Shown: positions 26,041-34,965, counted from the first letter of the stretch. The stretch is DNA of 64,000 bases from an uncultured Bacteroidales bacterium (GCA_900316955.1 ONEX01000001.1:64630-128629), one strand, 5' to 3'. Notes: generated by a model not told the origin, from the letters alone. Numbers and translations are program-made.

Positions 26041-27813
26041 ATGTATCGTACACACACTTGCGGAGAACTCCGCATCGGCAACAAGGGAGAGCGCGTGACG
26101 CTCGCCGGATGGGTCCAGAAAGCCCGCAAACTGGGCGGCATGACCTTCATCGACCTCCGGGACCGTTACGGCATCACCCAGCTTGTCGTAGAGGCCGACG
26201 CACCCGCCGACCTGGTGGACACCGCCACCTCCCTCGGCCGTGAATTCGTGATCCAGGCGGTCGGCGAGGTCGTCGAGCGTCAGGCCAAGAACAGCAAGAT
26301 GCCCACCGGCGACATCGAGATCAAGGTGTCCGCCATCACTGTCCTGAACAAGTCCGTCACCCCGCCCTTCACCATCGAGGACGAATCCGACGGCGGCGAC
26401 GACATCCGGATGAAATACCGTTACCTGGACCTCCGCCGCCGTCCGCTCCGCCGGGCCTTGACCCTGCGTCACCGCGTGGCCCACGAGATCCGCAACTTCC
26501 TGGACGCCAAGGGCTTCATGGAGATCGAGACCCCGTACCTGATCAAGTCCACGCCGGAAGGCGCCCGCGACTTCGTGGTCCCGTCCCGCATGAATCCGGG
26601 CCAGTTCTACGCTCTCCCGCAGAGCCCCCAGACCTTCAAGCAGCTGCTGATGGTGGCCGGCTATGACCGCTACTTCCAGATCGTCCGCTGCTTCCGCGAC
26701 GAGGACCTCCGCGCGGACCGGCAGCCGGAATTCACCCAGATCGACTGCGAGATGTCCTTCGTGGAGCAGGAAGACGTCCTGAACAACTTCGAGGAGATGA
26801 TGCGCACCCTGTTCAAGAACGTCCTGGGTGTCGACATCCCCAATCCGCTTCCGCGGATGACCTGGTACGACGCCATGGACAACTACGGCTCCGACAAGCC
26901 GGACGTGCGCTTCGGGATGAAGATCCACGAACTGACGGACGTCGCGAAAGGCAAGGGCTTCGGCGTGCTGGACGGCGCGGCCTACATCGGCGCGATCGCC
27001 GTTCCCGGCGCTGCCGAATACACCCGCAAGCAGGTGGACGAGCTCACCGAGTGGGTCAAGCGCCCGCAGGTGGGCGCCAAGGGCCTCATCTACATCCGGG
27101 TCAATGCGGACGGCTCCTTCAAGTCCTCCATCGACAAGTTCTACGGTCCCGAGGACCTCGCGAAGATCGCCGCGGCCGCCGAGGCGCAGCCCGGTGACCT
27201 CCTCCTCGTGATGTCTGGCGACAACAAGCGTAAGGTCCAGACCATGCTCGGTGTCCTGCGCCTGGAGATGGGAGGCCGCCTGGGCTTCCGCGACCCGAAG
27301 GTCTTCGCCCCGCTGTGGATCGTGGACTTCCCGCTCCTGGAGTGGGATGACGAGACCCAGCGCTTCTACGCGATGCACCACCCCTTCACGGCCCCCAAGC
27401 CGGAGCACGAGAAGTGGTTCTATTCCAATGCGAAGGAGGACCTCGAGCGCGTCTGCGCCAATGCCTACGACTTCGTCCTGAACGGCACCGAGCTCGGCGG
27501 CGGCTCCATCCGGATCCACAACGCCGACATGCAGAAGCGCATGTTCGAGGTGCTGGGCATCGGCCCGGAGGAAGCGGAACTCAAGTTCGGCTTCATCATC
27601 AACGCCTTCAAGTTCGGCGCCCCGCCGCACGGCGGCCTCGCCTTCGGCTTCGACCGCGTGTGCGCCCTGATGGGCGGCTCCGACTCCATCCGCGACTACA
27701 TCGCCTTCCCGAAGAACAACCAGGGCCGCGACGTGATGATCGACTCCCCGTCGGAGATCGACCAGGTCCAGCTGGACGAGCTCCAGATCGCCCTGAACGT
27801 GAAGCCTGAATAA
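26041..27813 (+). CDS. aspS: aspartate--tRNA ligase
   Basis: Charges tRNA-Asp. 590 residues, the length of bacterial-type AspRS. N-terminal OB fold (to about 110: [27 protein letters not shown]), class II motif 2 in [21 protein letters not shown], a bacterial GAD insertion domain in the middle, and motif 3 in [16 protein letters not shown]. Good ATG 34 nt after the promoter box. Its stop is directly followed by the GTG start of murB (no gap). Confidence 0.97.
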   Translation: MYRTHTCGELRIGNKGERVTLAGWVQKARKLGGMTFIDLRDRYGITQLVVEADAPADLVDTATSLGREFVIQAVGEVVERQAKNSKMPTGDIEIKVSAITVLNKSVTPPFTIEDESDGGDDIRMKYRYLDLRRRPLRRALTLRHRVAHEIRNFLDAKGFMEIETPYLIKSTPEGARDFVVPSRMNPGQFYALPQSPQTFKQLLMVAGYDRYFQIVRCFRDEDLRADRQPEFTQIDCEMSFVEQEDVLNNFEEMMRTLFKNVLGVDIPNPLPRMTWYDAMDNYGSDKPDVRFGMKIHELTDVAKGKGFGVLDGAAYIGAIAVPGAAEYTRKQVDELTEWVKRPQVGAKGLIYIRVNADGSFKSSIDKFYGPEDLAKIAAAAEAQPGDLLLVMSGDNKRKVQTMLGVLRLEMGGRLGFRDPKVFAPLWIVDFPLLEWDDETQRFYAMHHPFTAPKPEHEKWFYSNAKEDLERVCANAYDFVLNGTELGGGSIRIHNADMQKRMFEVLGIGPEEAELKFGFIINAFKFGAPPHGGLAFGFDRVCALMGGSDSIRDYIAFPKNNQGRDVMIDSPSEIDQVQLDELQIALNVKPE

Positions 27814-28935
27814 GTGATAATCAGGCACGAAGCATACGACCTTTCCGCGCAGAACACCTTCGGCATGAAGGTGTCCTGCCGTTTGTATGTGGAGGTGACG
27901 GAACCGGAGGACCTGCTGACGCTGGACTTCGACGCCCTTCCGCAGCCCCTTTTCGTGATGGGCGGCGGCTCCAACCTTCTCTTCACTCGTGACTTCCCCG
28001 GTACGGTGCTGCATATGGCCAATACGGGGCACGCCCTCATTCCGGACACCACCTCCCTCATTCCGGGCTCCTCTTCCCTCATTCCGGGCTTGACCCGGAA
28101 TCTCCTCGTCCGCGTCGCCGCAGGCGTCGTCTTCGACGACTTCTGCGCCTGGGCGGCGGCCGAGGGCCTCTGGGGCCCGGAGAACCTGTCGCTGATCCCG
28201 GGCGAGGTGGGCGCGAGCGCCGTGCAGAACATCGGAGCGTATGGCGTGGAGGCGAAGGACATCATCGACACGGTCCATGCCTTCGACCGGCAGGAGCGCC
28301 GCTTCGTGGACATTCCGGGCGCGGACTGCGGCTACGGCTACCGCACCTCGCGCTTCAAGACGGACTGGAAGGGCCGCTACATCATCACCGCCGTCACCTT
28401 CCGCCTCTCCGCCGTCCCCCAGCCCAAGCTGGACTACGGCGGCGTCCGCAAGGCGCTGGAGGCGAGATTCCCGGTCAAGCCGGGAATGACGGAGGAGGTC
28501 GTCATGCCCGACCTGATCGGGCATCTCACGCCGCAAATGATCCGCGAGACCGTCATCGGCATCCGGGAGCAGAAGCTGCCGGACCCGAAGGAGATCGGGA
28601 GCGCGGGGAGCTTCTTCTGCAACCCGGTCATCGAGCGGGAGCATTTCGCGCGCATCGTCGCCATCGCGAAGGCGGAGAACGGGCCGGAATATGAAGTGCC
28701 GCACTACGACGTCGGCGAAAAAGTGAAGGTGCCGGCCGCCTGGATGATCGACCAGTGCGGGTTCAAGGGCATGCGGCTCGGCGGCGCACAGGTGTACCCC
28801 AAGCAGCCGCTCGTGATCGTCAATGCGACCGGGACGGCCACCCCGGAAGAGATCGTCGCCCTGGAACAGCGCGTCATCGGTACGATCAAGGACAAATATG
28901 GCATAGAACTCCACCCTGAAGTAGAGCACGTGTAA
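27814..28935 (+). CDS. murB: UDP-N-acetylenolpyruvoylglucosamine reductase with inserted repeats
   Basis: FAD enzyme reducing enolpyruvyl-UDP-GlcNAc to UDP-MurNAc. 373 residues, longer than the usual 335-350. FAD-binding GGGSNLLFT and IPGEVGASAVQNIGAYG, YGYRTSRFK, active-site Ser266 in GSAGSFFCNP, and C-terminal HPEVEHV are all intact. Starts with GTG right after the aspS stop. Two in-frame foreign stretches: residues 74-97 (three LIP repeats and LTRNL), and 217-238 (FPVKPGMTEEVVMPDLIGHL) made of two palindromes. Both lie between conserved blocks, so the enzyme is probably active. Followed by murA 1 nt later. Confidence 0.95.
   Translation: MIIRHEAYDLSAQNTFGMKVSCRLYVEVTEPEDLLTLDFDALPQPLFVMGGGSNLLFTRDFPGTVLHMANTGHALIPDTTSLIPGSSSLIPGLTRNLLVRVAAGVVFDDFCAWAAAEGLWGPENLSLIPGEVGASAVQNIGAYGVEAKDIIDTVHAFDRQERRFVDIPGADCGYGYRTSRFKTDWKGRYIITAVTFRLSAVPQPKLDYGGVRKALEARFPVKPGMTEEVVMPDLIGHLTPQMIRETVIGIREQKLPDPKEIGSAGSFFCNPVIEREHFARIVAIAKAENGPEYEVPHYDVGEKVKVPAAWMIDQCGFKGMRLGGAQVYPKQPLVIVNATGTATPEEIVALEQRVIGTIKDKYGIELHPEVEHV
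28034..28104 (+). repeat. 21-bp in-frame tandem repeat ending in a palindromic element, inside murB
   Basis: CCCTCATTCCGG recurs at 28034, 28055 and 28076 with a period of 21 bp (seven codons), read as ALIPDTT, SLIPGSS, SLIPGLT. The third copy runs into a complete GTCAT...ATCTC-family palindrome (28079-28104). Confidence 0.85.
28464..28527 (+). repeat. paired palindromic elements inside murB
   Basis: 28464-28490 (GAGAT...ATGAC, stem TCCCGG / CCGGGA) and 28501-28527 (GTCAT...ATCTC, stem GCCCGA / TCGGGC), 10 bp apart in opposite orientation. Confidence 0.85.
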
Positions 28936-28936
28936 T

Positions 28937-30244
28937 ATGGGAAAATTCATCATCGAAGGCGGGCATAAGCTGTCCGGCGAAATCACCCCGCAGGGCGCGA
29001 AGAACGAGGCCCTGGAAGTCATCAGCGCGGTGCTGCTGACGGCCGATCCAGTCGTCATCTCCAACGTTCCGGAGATCCTGGACGTAAAGAACCTCATCGG
29101 CCTGCTGCAGGGGATGGGCGTGAAGGTCCAGCGCCTGGAGAAGGGAACCTACCGGTTTCAGGCGGACGAGGTGGACACGGCGTACATCGAGACGGAGGAG
29201 TTCGTCAAGAAGTGCGCAGCGCTCCGCGGGTCGGTGATGGTCGTAGGCCCGCTGCTTTCGCGCTTCGGGCACGCGTGGTTCGCGAAGCCGGGCGGCGACA
29301 AGATCGGCCGCCGGCGGGTGGATACGCACCTGGACGGGATGGTCACCCTGGGCGCTGAAATGGACTATGACGCCTCCCGCCGCGCGTTCCATCTGACTTC
29401 CAACGGCCGCCTGACCGGCCGCTACATGCTGCTGGACGAGGCTTCCGTGACCGGTACGGCCAATATCGTGATGGCCGCCGTCCTCGCGCGGGGCACGACC
29501 ACCATCTACAACGCGGCCTGCGAGCCGTACCTGCAGCAGCTTTGCAAGATGCTCAACCGGATGGGCGCGTTCATCGACGGGGTGGGCTCCAACCTCCTGC
29601 GGATCCACGGCGTGGAGAAACTCTACGGCACGAACCACCGCATCCTGCCGGACATGATCGAGGTGGGCTCGTTCATCGGCATGGCCGCCATCTGCCAGAG
29701 CGAACTGACCATCAAGGACGTGTCCTGGTACGACCTGGGCATCATTCCGGACGCCTTCCGTCGCCTGGGCGTGAACCTGGAGCAGCGGGGCGACGACATC
29801 TATGTGCCGGCGCAGGAAAGCTACGAGATCGACTCCTTCCTGGACGGGTCCATCATGACCCTCGCCGACGCCCCCTGGCCGGGCCTGACCCCGGACCTGC
29901 TGTCGGTGATGCTCGTGGTCGCCACCCAGTGCAAGGGCAGCGTCCTCATCCACCAGAAGATGTTCGAGTCCAGGCTGTTCTTTGTCGACAAGCTCATCGA
30001 CATGGGCGCGCAGATCATCCTCTGCGACCCGCACCGGGCCGTGGTCATCGGCCATGACCACCGGATCACCCTGAAGGCGGCCCGCCTGGTCTCGCCCGAC
30101 ATCCGCGCCGGTATCGCGATGCTCCTCGCCGCGATGAGCGCGAAGGGAACCTCCACGATTGACAACATCGAGCAGATCGACCGCGGCTACGAGAACATCG
30201 AGGGCCGCCTGAACGCCCTCGGGGCGCATATTACGCGCGAGTAA
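28937..30244 (+). CDS. murA: UDP-N-acetylglucosamine 1-carboxyvinyltransferase, Asp variant
   Basis: First committed step of peptidoglycan synthesis: adds enolpyruvate from PEP to UDP-GlcNAc. 435 residues; EPSP-synthase-like inside-out barrel with QGAKNEALE near the start. The active-site loop reads KPGGDKIGRRRVDTHL: the residue that is Cys115 in E. coli is Asp121 here. An Asp at this place is known from Mycobacterium and Chlamydia and makes MurA insensitive to fosfomycin, so intrinsic resistance of the target is inferred. Follows murB by 1 nt and overlaps the aminotransferase start (TAATG), so the genes form one operon. Confidence 0.96.
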   Translation: MGKFIIEGGHKLSGEITPQGAKNEALEVISAVLLTADPVVISNVPEILDVKNLIGLLQGMGVKVQRLEKGTYRFQADEVDTAYIETEEFVKKCAALRGSVMVVGPLLSRFGHAWFAKPGGDKIGRRRVDTHLDGMVTLGAEMDYDASRRAFHLTSNGRLTGRYMLLDEASVTGTANIVMAAVLARGTTTIYNAACEPYLQQLCKMLNRMGAFIDGVGSNLLRIHGVEKLYGTNHRILPDMIEVGSFIGMAAICQSELTIKDVSWYDLGIIPDAFRRLGVNLEQRGDDIYVPAQESYEIDSFLDGSIMTLADAPWPGLTPDLLSVMLVVATQCKGSVLIHQKMFESRLFFVDKLIDMGAQIILCDPHRAVVIGHDHRITLKAARLVSPDIRAGIAMLLAAMSAKGTSTIDNIEQIDRGYENIEGRLNALGAHITRE

Positions 30245-31518
30245 TGGACTACCGTCATCTCTTTTCCTCCGACGTCCCCTCCTTTATGCGGAGCCCGGTC
30301 CGGGAAATCTTCCGGAAGGTGGACCTCAGCGCGATCTGCTCGTTCGCGGGCGGGTATCCGGCGGCCGTGACCTTCCCGGTGGAGGACCTGCGGCGGCTCC
30401 CGGGCCTTGTGCTGGACAAATACGGCACCAAGGCGCTGCAATACGGGGCTACCCAGGGTGTTCCGGAACTTCGGGAAGCCATCGCCGCCCGCTACGGCGT
30501 GCCGGTTTCCCGGGTGCAGATCACGACCTCCTCGCAGCAGGGCATCGACGTGTGCACCCGCATCCTCTGCGACCCGGGCGACATCATCCTCACCACCGAG
30601 CCTACTTACCTGGGTGCCCTGCAGTCGTTCAAGGCGTATAGGGCCGATGTGAGACCGATTAAGTCGATAGTGATGGACCGGGAGGGTATTGTTCCGGAAA
30701 CCGTCGTCTCCGACGACCCCTCCCAAAGCCGGCTCACGCCGTCTTCGGGCCCCTCCCTCTTATGTGGCCGAGGGTGGCCACAGGTTTCCGGAACAACACC
30801 CTCCCGGTCTGATTCGAAGCCTGTCAAGTTCATTTATGTTATTCCGGATTTCAATAATCCTTCGGGGGAAACGATGACGTTGGAGGAAAGGATGGAGATT
30901 GTGAAGTTGGCGAGGGAGTTGGATGTGGTGATTGTGGAGGACAGTCCGTATCGGGAATTGCGGTACAGCGGGGAGGAGGTGCCGACGATCTATTCGCTGG
31001 CGCCGGAGAGGACGCTGCATCTGGGGAGTTTCTCGAAGATCTTTGCGCCGGGATTCCGGCTGGGATGGATCATCGGCCCGGAGGAACTGCTGGAGCAGAT
31101 TTACATCTGCAAGCAGGCGCTGGACCTGTGCCCGCCGGTGTTCGACCAATATATGGCCACGGAGTTCCTCACGAGCGGGGCGCTGGATGCGAACCTCGTG
31201 AAGACGAAGGCCGAGTACCGTCGCCGCAGGGACTTGATGGTGAGCCTGTTGGAGAAGTATATGCCGGCAGGGGTGAAATGGACCTATCCGGAGGGCGGCC
31301 TGTTCCTGTTCCTGACGCTGCCGGAGGGCATCGACACCATCGAAATGTACGACGAGGCCTTGTCGCGCGGTGTCGCCTACGTTGCCGGCTCGTTCTTCTT
31401 CCTGGACGGCAGCCACCGCAACACGATGCGCCTCAACTTCTCCTTCATCGCGGAGGAGAAGATGGAGCCGGGGCTCAAGCTGCTGGGGGAAATTGTTCGG
31501 GGCGTTATTTGTAAGTAG
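30244..31518 (+). CDS. PLP-dependent class I/II aminotransferase with an inserted inverted-repeat element
   Basis: 424 residues of the 2-aminoadipate/LysN-like aminotransferase branch: SFAGGYPAAVTFP, QYGATQGVPELREAIA, TTSSQQGIDV, VIPDFNNPSG and the PLP lysine in LHLGSFSKIFAPGFRLGW. Start ATG overlaps the murA stop. A 124-bp element with 22-bp inverted ends (30681-30804) adds about 41 in-frame residues just before KFIYVIPDFNNPSG. From about 30830 to 31060 the codon use is less GC-biased than its neighbours. With murB-murA before and dapF after, it is a candidate for the N-succinyl-LL-2,6-diaminopimelate aminotransferase (DapC) step; this is inference only. Confidence 0.88.
   Translation: MDYRHLFSSDVPSFMRSPVREIFRKVDLSAICSFAGGYPAAVTFPVEDLRRLPGLVLDKYGTKALQYGATQGVPELREAIAARYGVPVSRVQITTSSQQGIDVCTRILCDPGDIILTTEPTYLGALQSFKAYRADVRPIKSIVMDREGIVPETVVSDDPSQSRLTPSSGPSLLCGRGWPQVSGTTPSRSDSKPVKFIYVIPDFNNPSGETMTLEERMEIVKLARELDVVIVEDSPYRELRYSGEEVPTIYSLAPERTLHLGSFSKIFAPGFRLGWIIGPEELLEQIYICKQALDLCPPVFDQYMATEFLTSGALDANLVKTKAEYRRRRDLMVSLLEKYMPAGVKWTYPEGGLFLFLTLPEGIDTIEMYDEALSRGVAYVAGSFFFLDGSHRNTMRLNFSFIAEEKMEPGLKLLGEIVRGVICK
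30681..30804 (+). repeat. 124-bp in-frame inverted-repeat element in the aminotransferase gene
   Basis: Outer arms 30681-30702 and 30783-30804 pair over 22 bp with one mismatch (core TTGTTCCGGAAACC / GGTTTCCGGAACAA). Inside are smaller stems, for example TGTGGCC / GGCCACA around 30761-30782. Unrelated in sequence to the GTCAT elements. Confidence 0.82.
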
Positions 31519-31543
31519 TTGATATTCTGTTTTTTATGAAATG

Positions 31544-31574
31544 TGCTTTATGCAATTTTACATAAAGCGGTTTC
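31544..31574 (+). terminator. hairpin after the aminotransferase gene
   Basis: Stem GCTTTATG / CATAAAGC, loop CAATTTTA, followed by GGTTT. Weak T-run. Its design closely resembles the hairpin at 35050-35078. Confidence 0.5.
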
Positions 31575-31595
31575 AGTAAGCGACTAGTAATCAGC

Positions 31596-32570
31596 ATGAT
31601 GAGAGAAACGGTTCTATATAAGTTCTCCGGAGCGGGCAACGACTTCGTGGTCATCGACGGCCGCGAGGGGGATGTGTCCGCCTTCTGCGAGGTGCCGCGC
31701 ATCGAGGCGCTGTGCAAGGAATTCAAGACCGACGGGCTGATGATCCTGGGGATGCCCGATCAGGTCGGGCATGACGATGGTTCGATCGGCTCATCAACCG
31801 TCATGGCCGGCCCCGATCGGCCATCTGTCGATTTCACCATGGAGTTCTACAACCCCGACGGGTCCGGCGGGATGATGTGCGGGAACGGCGGACGCTGCAT
31901 CGTGGCGTTTGCCGATTACCTGGGTATCAAGCCGACCTATCGCCCGGCCCTTCGACAGGCTCAGGGACCGGAAGGTGAACCTGTCGGATCACAGGGACCG
32001 GGCACGGAGCAGGTTCCTGAGCTTGTCGAAGGACCTGCGGAATATCTTTTCCGCGCGCCGGACGGGCTGCACACGGGTGAAATCCTTGAGCGGCCGGATG
32101 GTTCGACAGGCTCACCAACCGACCGCTGGATTGTCCGCATCAAAATGATTGACGTGCAGGGGATTACGCCGATGCTGGGCGGGTATTTCCTGAACACGGG
32201 CACGCGGCATTTCGTGAAGTTCGTGGACGATGTGGAGCAGGTCGATGTCGATGCGGAAGGCAAGGCCCTCCGCTGGAACGAGGCCTTCGCGCCCATCGGC
32301 ACGAACGTGAACTTCGTCCACGTCGCCCCCGACGGGCTCCACGTGCGCACCTTCGAAAAGGGCGTCGAGGGCGAGACCCTCGCCTGCGGCACGGGCCTCA
32401 CGGCCTGCGCCCTCGTGGCGCATCACGCCGGCGTGCCTACGGCCACGCCCGGCGCGTACCGCCTCCGCGCCCGGCAAGACTGGCTGTCGGTGGACTTCAC
32501 GCCCGGAGCGGACGAAAAGTTCACCGACGTATATCTCACCGGGCCAGCCCGGTTGGTCGAAATCCATTAA
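31596..32570 (+). CDS. dapF: diaminopimelate epimerase expanded by palindromic insertions
   Basis: Interconverts LL- and meso-diaminopimelate for lysine and peptidoglycan. 324 residues against about 260-280 in the family. Both catalytic Cys are present: Cys95 in MMCGNGGRC and Cys264 in LACGTGLTAC; FSGAGNDFVV near the start and NFVHVAPDGLHVRTFEKG are typical. The excess comes from three in-frame blocks made of palindromic DNA at residues about 52-78, 117-147 and 169-175. Each falls between conserved segments, so activity is plausible. Stop overlaps the stop of the convergent barrel-protein gene by 4 bp. Confidence 0.93.
   Translation: MMRETVLYKFSGAGNDFVVIDGREGDVSAFCEVPRIEALCKEFKTDGLMILGMPDQVGHDDGSIGSSTVMAGPDRPSVDFTMEFYNPDGSGGMMCGNGGRCIVAFADYLGIKPTYRPALRQAQGPEGEPVGSQGPGTEQVPELVEGPAEYLFRAPDGLHTGEILERPDGSTGSPTDRWIVRIKMIDVQGITPMLGGYFLNTGTRHFVKFVDDVEQVDVDAEGKALRWNEAFAPIGTNVNFVHVAPDGLHVRTFEKGVEGETLACGTGLTACALVAHHAGVPTATPGAYRLRARQDWLSVDFTPGADEKFTDVYLTGPARLVEIH
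31749..31827 (+). repeat. triple palindrome block 1 in dapF
   Basis: 31749-31775 (stem TGCCCGA / TCGGGCA, ends GGGAT...ATGAC), 31779-31799 (GGTTCGA...TCAACC type) and 31800-31827 (GTCAT...ATCTG, stem GGCCG / CGGCC) follow each other almost without gaps. Confidence 0.85.
31946..32036 (+). repeat. palindrome block 2 in dapF (TTCGACAGGCTCA family)
   Basis: A forward copy near 31946-31971 (CCCTTCGACAGGCTCAGGG) and an inverted copy at 32011-32036 (CCTGAGCTTGTCGAAGG) flank a decayed middle copy containing GGTGAACCTGTCGGATCAC. Confidence 0.8.
32100..32120 (+). repeat. palindrome block 3 in dapF
   Basis: GGTTCGACAGGCTCACCAAC(C): stem GGTT / AACC around the conserved CGACAGGCTCA core; adds the residues DGSTGSPTD. 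Confidence 0.8.
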
Positions 32571-34927
32571 TTGGAACTGCTACCCATTCTGCTGCGGGCG
32601 TCCTTACCGGCGCCTGTTCCCTTGTATTTGCTTTCCGTCGTGTTGAAACGGTAGCGGATGGAGAACACGAGGCGCTGCGTGTCCATCAGGACGCTCTGCG
32701 TGATGTTGTAGTGCCCTTGGTTGACGAAGATGTTGTTGTGGCCCGTGTAGGCGAGGTCGCGGCCTTCCAGGCGGAGCACCAGGGAACCGTCCTTCAGCAG
32801 GGTCTTCTGCACCGCCGCCGTCAGGTCGAAGTAGTGGTTGGTCAGCGTGATGTTCTGCTGCTGGCCGCGACTGTGGTATTCCCCGCCCAGTTCCAGCTGC
32901 CAGCCTTTGTTGAGGGTCAGCGTGTTGTTCAGCCGGACGATCCAGATGGGCGCGTCGTTGAAGGAAGTGTCTCCCATCTGGAGCCAAGTCTTCTGGAAAC
33001 CGGTCGTGGCGCTGATGTTCCAGGGGCCGATGGTCGGGGTCGCGACCAGGAAGGCGGACAGGGTCCGGAGCGGATTCTCCGTGTTGACCGGCTTGAGCAG
33101 GATGACGCCTTCGTCATTGTACAGGTTCGCCCAGGTGATGATCGGGTCCTTCGTGCGGTCGTAGCTGACGGCCAGGGTGAGGAAGTTCCAGAGGGCCGTG
33201 GCGGATAGGGACTGGATGGCCTGCGGCTGGAGGGTCGGATTACCGCCCTGCAGGGTGTATCGGTTGTTGTAGCGGATGGCCGTGGACAGCATGCCGAAGT
33301 CGGGCCGGGCCGTGCGGGCGCTGTAGCTGAGCATCGTCTGGACGGGTCCGAGGACACCCGCGAAGGAAACCGACGGGAAGAGATTGTCGTATTTCCGGGA
33401 GAAGCTGCCGTTGCCGAGCAGGTCCTCATAGGCATAGTTCACGTGCTCGTAGCGCAGGCCGGCGCTCAACTGGCCGATCTGGCCGACCACGAAGCCGTAG
33501 TTCACGAACGCGGCGAGATTGTCTTCCTTCACCCGGGAAGAGGTCGACGGGATATCGGCCCCGGTCAGCCGGTAGTTGTCGCGGGTGCGGGAGAAGGTCT
33601 CTTCCGTGCCCGCCTGCAGCTGGCCCCGCCAGATGGGGTAGGAAAGCACCAGCTTGGCGGCGTACAGCTTGCTGTCGGAGCCGGCTTCCGTGGACACCGT
33701 CGCATCCTGGATGTCGCTGTCCTCCTGGATGCTGGAGATCTTGTTGTCGGAGACTTGGAAGTAGTCCAGATTCAGGTCGATGCCCATCTTGCCCGCGAGG
33801 CCGTTGTAGTATGCGTTGGCGCCCAGGGAATAGGGGACCTTGGACCCAAGTTGTCCGTGGTTGACGGTCCGCAGGTGGTCCACGAGTTCGCCACCCCGGA
33901 AGATGTCTCCTTGCATCAGCTCGTCATCGCCGTAGGAGAGGCTCCGGGCCCATTCCACTTTGACGCCGGTAGAATGGTTGTTGGCGATTTGCCAGTTCAC
34001 ACCGCCGGTGGTGGTCAGCGCCTGGGAGGAGAAATCGGCCGTCAGGGACTCGACCTGCTTGACGACGGGGCTGACATTCGTCTCCTGCACGAGGTCACTG
34101 ATCTGGCGCTGGCTGAACCGGTTGTAGTTGACGCCGCCGAAAACGTCCACGCCGCCCGTGCGGTAATTGACATTGACCGCGGCGTCCGGGTCGTTGAACT
34201 TCTTGACCCGGAGCGACTGCTCGTCGGTCAGGTTCACATTGAAGCCGAAGCCCTCGCCTTTCCGCTTGATGGTGCGGATGCGCACGACGGCGCGCACGGT
34301 CGCGTCATACTGCGCGCCAGGGTTGTTGATGACCTCGACGCTCTGGATCTCATGGCTCAGGATGCGGTCCAGTTCGGTGACGTCGGTCATTCTCCGGCCA
34401 TTGATATAGATCTGGGGCGCGCCCTTGCCGATGACTTCGATGCCGTCCCGGCCTTTGATGATGCCCGGAACCTTGCCCAGGACGTCGCGCGCCGTGCCCG
34501 CGTTCTCCAGCACGGAACCGTGCACGGAGGTGGCGAGGCCTTCGCCCGTGAGCTTGGTCTTGGGCATCACGGCCTGCACGACGGCTTCGCCGAGCAGCTG
34601 CTTGTCCTCTTCCAGGCGGACAGGGGGGAGTTCCTGCTGGGCCTGGTTCAGCGTGACCGGCTGCGAGGCGTCCTTGAAGCCGACCAGGGAGACGGTGAGG
34701 GTGTAGGTCCCTTGCGGGGCCTTGAGCTCGAAGCGGCCGTCTTCGCCGGCGGTGGTGCCGACGACCAGCACGCCCTCCGCGTTGGTCAAGAACGCGGTAG
34801 CGAACCCGGCGGGCGCGCCGCTCTCTTCGATCGCGCTCCCGCGCAGCACCGTTTCATTCTGCCGGGCCGCAAAAGCGTTCGCTGTCAGGCCGATCAGGCA
34901 AACCAAAAGTGAATAAATTCGTTTCAT
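32567..34927 (-). CDS. outer-membrane beta-barrel protein with carboxypeptidase-regulatory-like and plug domains
   Basis: 786 residues, signal peptide MKRIYSLLVCLIGLTANAFA. Order of parts: carboxypeptidase-regulatory-like domain (about 25-105, TVSLVGFKDASQPV), plug-like domain (about 115-220, GKVPGIIKGRDGIEVIGKG, PQIYINGRR, SVEVINNPGAQYDA), then a long beta barrel of the OMP_b-brl_3 type ending in basic/Ser-rich residues. TonB-dependent-receptor fold; no SusD partner, so probably not a glycan importer. Own promoter TACCTTTG (34965-34958). Confidence 0.88.
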   Translation of the reverse strand: MKRIYSLLVCLIGLTANAFAARQNETVLRGSAIEESGAPAGFATAFLTNAEGVLVVGTTAGEDGRFELKAPQGTYTLTVSLVGFKDASQPVTLNQAQQELPPVRLEEDKQLLGEAVVQAVMPKTKLTGEGLATSVHGSVLENAGTARDVLGKVPGIIKGRDGIEVIGKGAPQIYINGRRMTDVTELDRILSHEIQSVEVINNPGAQYDATVRAVVRIRTIKRKGEGFGFNVNLTDEQSLRVKKFNDPDAAVNVNYRTGGVDVFGGVNYNRFSQRQISDLVQETNVSPVVKQVESLTADFSSQALTTTGGVNWQIANNHSTGVKVEWARSLSYGDDELMQGDIFRGGELVDHLRTVNHGQLGSKVPYSLGANAYYNGLAGKMGIDLNLDYFQVSDNKISSIQEDSDIQDATVSTEAGSDSKLYAAKLVLSYPIWRGQLQAGTEETFSRTRDNYRLTGADIPSTSSRVKEDNLAAFVNYGFVVGQIGQLSAGLRYEHVNYAYEDLLGNGSFSRKYDNLFPSVSFAGVLGPVQTMLSYSARTARPDFGMLSTAIRYNNRYTLQGGNPTLQPQAIQSLSATALWNFLTLAVSYDRTKDPIITWANLYNDEGVILLKPVNTENPLRTLSAFLVATPTIGPWNISATTGFQKTWLQMGDTSFNDAPIWIVRLNNTLTLNKGWQLELGGEYHSRGQQQNITLTNHYFDLTAAVQKTLLKDGSLVLRLEGRDLAYTGHNNIFVNQGHYNITQSVLMDTQRLVFSIRYRFNTTESKYKGTGAGKDARSRMGSSSN

Positions 34928-34957
34928 TGCATAGTGTATTAGTCAAATAGTACACTG

Positions 34958-34965
34958 CAAAGGTA
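34958..34965 (-). promoter_or_regulatory. -7 box of the barrel-protein gene
   Basis: TACCTTTG on the minus strand, about 30 nt before the ATG at 34927. Confidence 0.55.

Noticed and set aside
28034-28104. Frameshift or pseudogene in murB
   Set aside because: The 21-bp unit keeps the frame and all catalytic motifs downstream are intact.
26011-29097. 1028-codon open frame antisense to aspS and murB
   Set aside because: Shadow of GC-rich third positions; the sense frames encode recognisable full-length enzymes, and the antisense product is a His/Val/Asp/Glu-rich sequence without any domain.
31749-32120. dapF as a pseudogene
   Set aside because: The frame is open throughout and both catalytic Cys motifs are perfect.
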